The notes beneath the pieces are model-generated. The model worked only from the letters and a program-made list of their open reading frames with translations. It was not told the DNA's origin and ran no database searches. The translations under genes and the position numbers were made by a program. 7,358 bases of DNA from positions 1-7,358 of the forward strand of contig JAUQWR010000403.1 in NCBI GenBank assembly GCA_030835065.1, written 5' to 3'. This DNA is from Candidatus Kapaibacterium sp. GTDB taxonomy: Bacteria; Bacteroidota; Ignavibacteria; Kapaibacteriales; UBA2268. Below are positions 6,320-7,358 of this stretch, piece after piece (positions within the stretch are counted from its first letter, which is position 1; every line of letters starts with the position of its first letter).

Positions 6320-7213
6320 ATGTTAGTAATAATTAATCATAAAGCTGCTGCAGGTAATGCAATAAAAAAATGGGAAGTATTCTCAAAGCAATTCGATTGG
6401 TGCAATGATATTCCAATTGTAAAACAAGTTAGAAATATACAAGATTATGATTCAATTATAAACGAATACATAAATTCAGGTGAAAAAACTTTTGCAGCTG
6501 CTGGAGGCGATGGTACTGTCAATTTACTTATGAATAAATTAATTGAAAGAACAGGAAGTGAAATTTTTACTTTAGCTGCAGTTGGAATAGGATCGAGCAA
6601 CGATTTTCATAAGCCATTTAATAATATATTGTTCAATATACCATATAAATTAGATTATAAAAACGCAGAATATTGGGATATAGGCTCTATCCATACAAAT
6701 TTAGAACACAAATATTTTATTATCAATTCTTCGATTGGAATTACTGCGGATGCAAATGCATATTTTAATTCGAACAAGAAAATAATAAATTTACTAAAAA
6801 GAATATCGTGCAAAATAGCAATACTCTATGCTGCAATAAGGACTATACTTAGATTTAAACCAATTTTTATTGATATTACAATAGATGGCAGAAAGTTCTC
6901 TAATATTAAAGCTGCAAATATTGGAATAGTAAAAAACACTCATTTTTCCGGTGATTTTTCTTACTCCGAAAATTTTGATTATACAGATGGTATGTTTCAA
7001 GTATATATCATTGAATATTCCAATAAATTCAATCTCATCAATACATTGAAAAAATTAAGCAAACCCAATCAAAAATTGATAAAGGGAATTAAAGGAAAGG
7101 ACATAGAGATAGTTTCAAATTCCGATTTCAACATTGAATATGATGGTGAAATTATAAAATCCAATCAAGTAAAATTCCAAATAATACAAAACAAAATCAA
7201 GGTGTGCAGATGA
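6320..7213 (+). CDS. Diacylglycerol-kinase-family lipid kinase (YegS/DagK-like)
   Basis: Members phosphorylate a lipid alcohol such as diacylglycerol, sphingoid base or phosphatidylglycerol, using ATP at the membrane face. In 297 residues, a normal length, I see an N-terminal INHKAAAG (5-12, corresponding to NPxAGxG), the nucleotide-binding AAAGGDGTVN (59-68), GIGSSNDFHK (89-98, corresponding to GTGNDFAR), SSIGITADA (137-145), YTDGMFQVYI (221-230) and the C-terminal YDGE (274-277). There is no signal peptide, and a soluble or peripheral protein is expected. The GTGND motif is degenerate (GIGSSND), as is the first motif, but the core GGDGT is intact, so I expect activity. It starts 3 nt after the prenyltransferase stop with no Shine-Dalgarno sequence, so translation is probably coupled. 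The pairing suggests that both act on the same or consecutive lipid intermediates, for instance phosphorylating a prenylated lipid or its acceptor. That is inference. Confidence 0.88.
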   Translation: MLVIINHKAAAGNAIKKWEVFSKQFDWCNDIPIVKQVRNIQDYDSIINEYINSGEKTFAAAGGDGTVNLLMNKLIERTGSEIFTLAAVGIGSSNDFHKPFNNILFNIPYKLDYKNAEYWDIGSIHTNLEHKYFIINSSIGITADANAYFNSNKKIINLLKRISCKIAILYAAIRTILRFKPIFIDITIDGRKFSNIKAANIGIVKNTHFSGDFSYSENFDYTDGMFQVYIIEYSNKFNLINTLKKLSKPNQKLIKGIKGKDIEIVSNSDFNIEYDGEIIKSNQVKFQIIQNKIKVCR

Positions 7214-7358
7214 AAGAATATAATAAAGAAGAAAATGTAATTAGGGCTTTTATTTCTAATTACAGCAGAAATCCAAATCAAATAAATGGATGGAATCAGT
7301 CGGATTCAGAAATTATCAATATGAATGAATATATTAAAGATATGGCATCAAACCTTTT
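7210..7358 (+). CDS. Unrecognised protein, N-terminal 49 residues only, runs off right edge
   Basis: The ATG overlaps the lipid kinase stop as ATGA (7210-7213). AAGG at 7199-7202 lies 7 nt upstream, so the start is well supported and translation is coupled. The frame stays open to the window end. The visible part is hydrophilic, begins MKEYNKEENVIRAFI, contains GWNQSDSEIINMNEYI, and has no signal peptide or membrane segment. I do not recognise it securely. The NQSDSE stretch faintly recalls the N-terminal acidic motif of ThiL/AIR-synthase-like ATP-binding proteins, which is only a guess. Its position makes it the third gene of the prenyltransferase/lipid kinase operon. Confidence 0.7.
   Translation, partial: MKEYNKEENVIRAFISNYSRNPNQINGWNQSDSEIINMNEYIKDMASNL

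Noticed and set aside
6794..7000. 68-residue minus-strand open frame
   Set aside because: It is antisense to the lipid kinase; composition follows the shadow of AT-rich codons and there is no start signal.

Overview
The window is AT-rich, roughly one third G+C by eye, and densely coding. It suggests a bacterium of the Bacteroidota/Chlorobiota (FCB) side of the tree, for three reasons. Candidate promoters match the Bacteroidota -7 consensus TAnnTTTG. Several genes lack a Shine-Dalgarno sequence. The sensor kinase has a PDZ-like plus multi-TM architecture. This placement is an inference. I see no rRNA, tRNA, CRISPR array, insertion sequence or phage gene.

Layout. (1) Positions 1-1143, minus strand: isochorismate synthase (menF), cut by the left edge. 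(2) Positions 1144-1239: a divergent regulatory region with a 22-bp near-palindrome and a TAnnTTTG element. (3) Positions 1240-2046, plus: a single-domain type I-beta DAHP synthase (aroF) with a TTG start. (4) Positions 5179 down to 2050, minus: a two-component pair with the kinase gene first and the OmpR/PhoB-type regulator second, reading frames overlapping. aroF and the regulator gene converge with only 3 bp between stop codons. (5) Positions 5180-5350: a divergent regulatory region rich in candidate sites, including three 11-bp head-to-tail repeats resembling a Pho box, a 16-bp dyad, a 14-bp palindrome and a TAnnTTTG element facing each way. (6) Positions 5351 to the right edge, plus: a tight operon of a UbiA-family prenyltransferase, a diacylglycerol-kinase-family lipid kinase and the start of an unrecognised third gene.

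How the genes work together. AroF commits carbon to the shikimate pathway, which makes chorismate. MenF takes chorismate into menaquinone synthesis. Entry to the pathway and one exit from it therefore share a control region. The two-component system and the prenyltransferase/lipid-kinase operon share a second one. The 11-bp repeats have the geometry OmpR/PhoB-family regulators bind, so the adjacent regulator is the obvious candidate to control its own operon and the lipid operon. The substrates of the prenyltransferase and lipid kinase cannot be fixed from the sequence. The prenyltransferase does not look like MenA. No clearly new system is proven here. The best leads are the 11-bp repeat array and the uncharacterised prenyl/lipid operon beside it.
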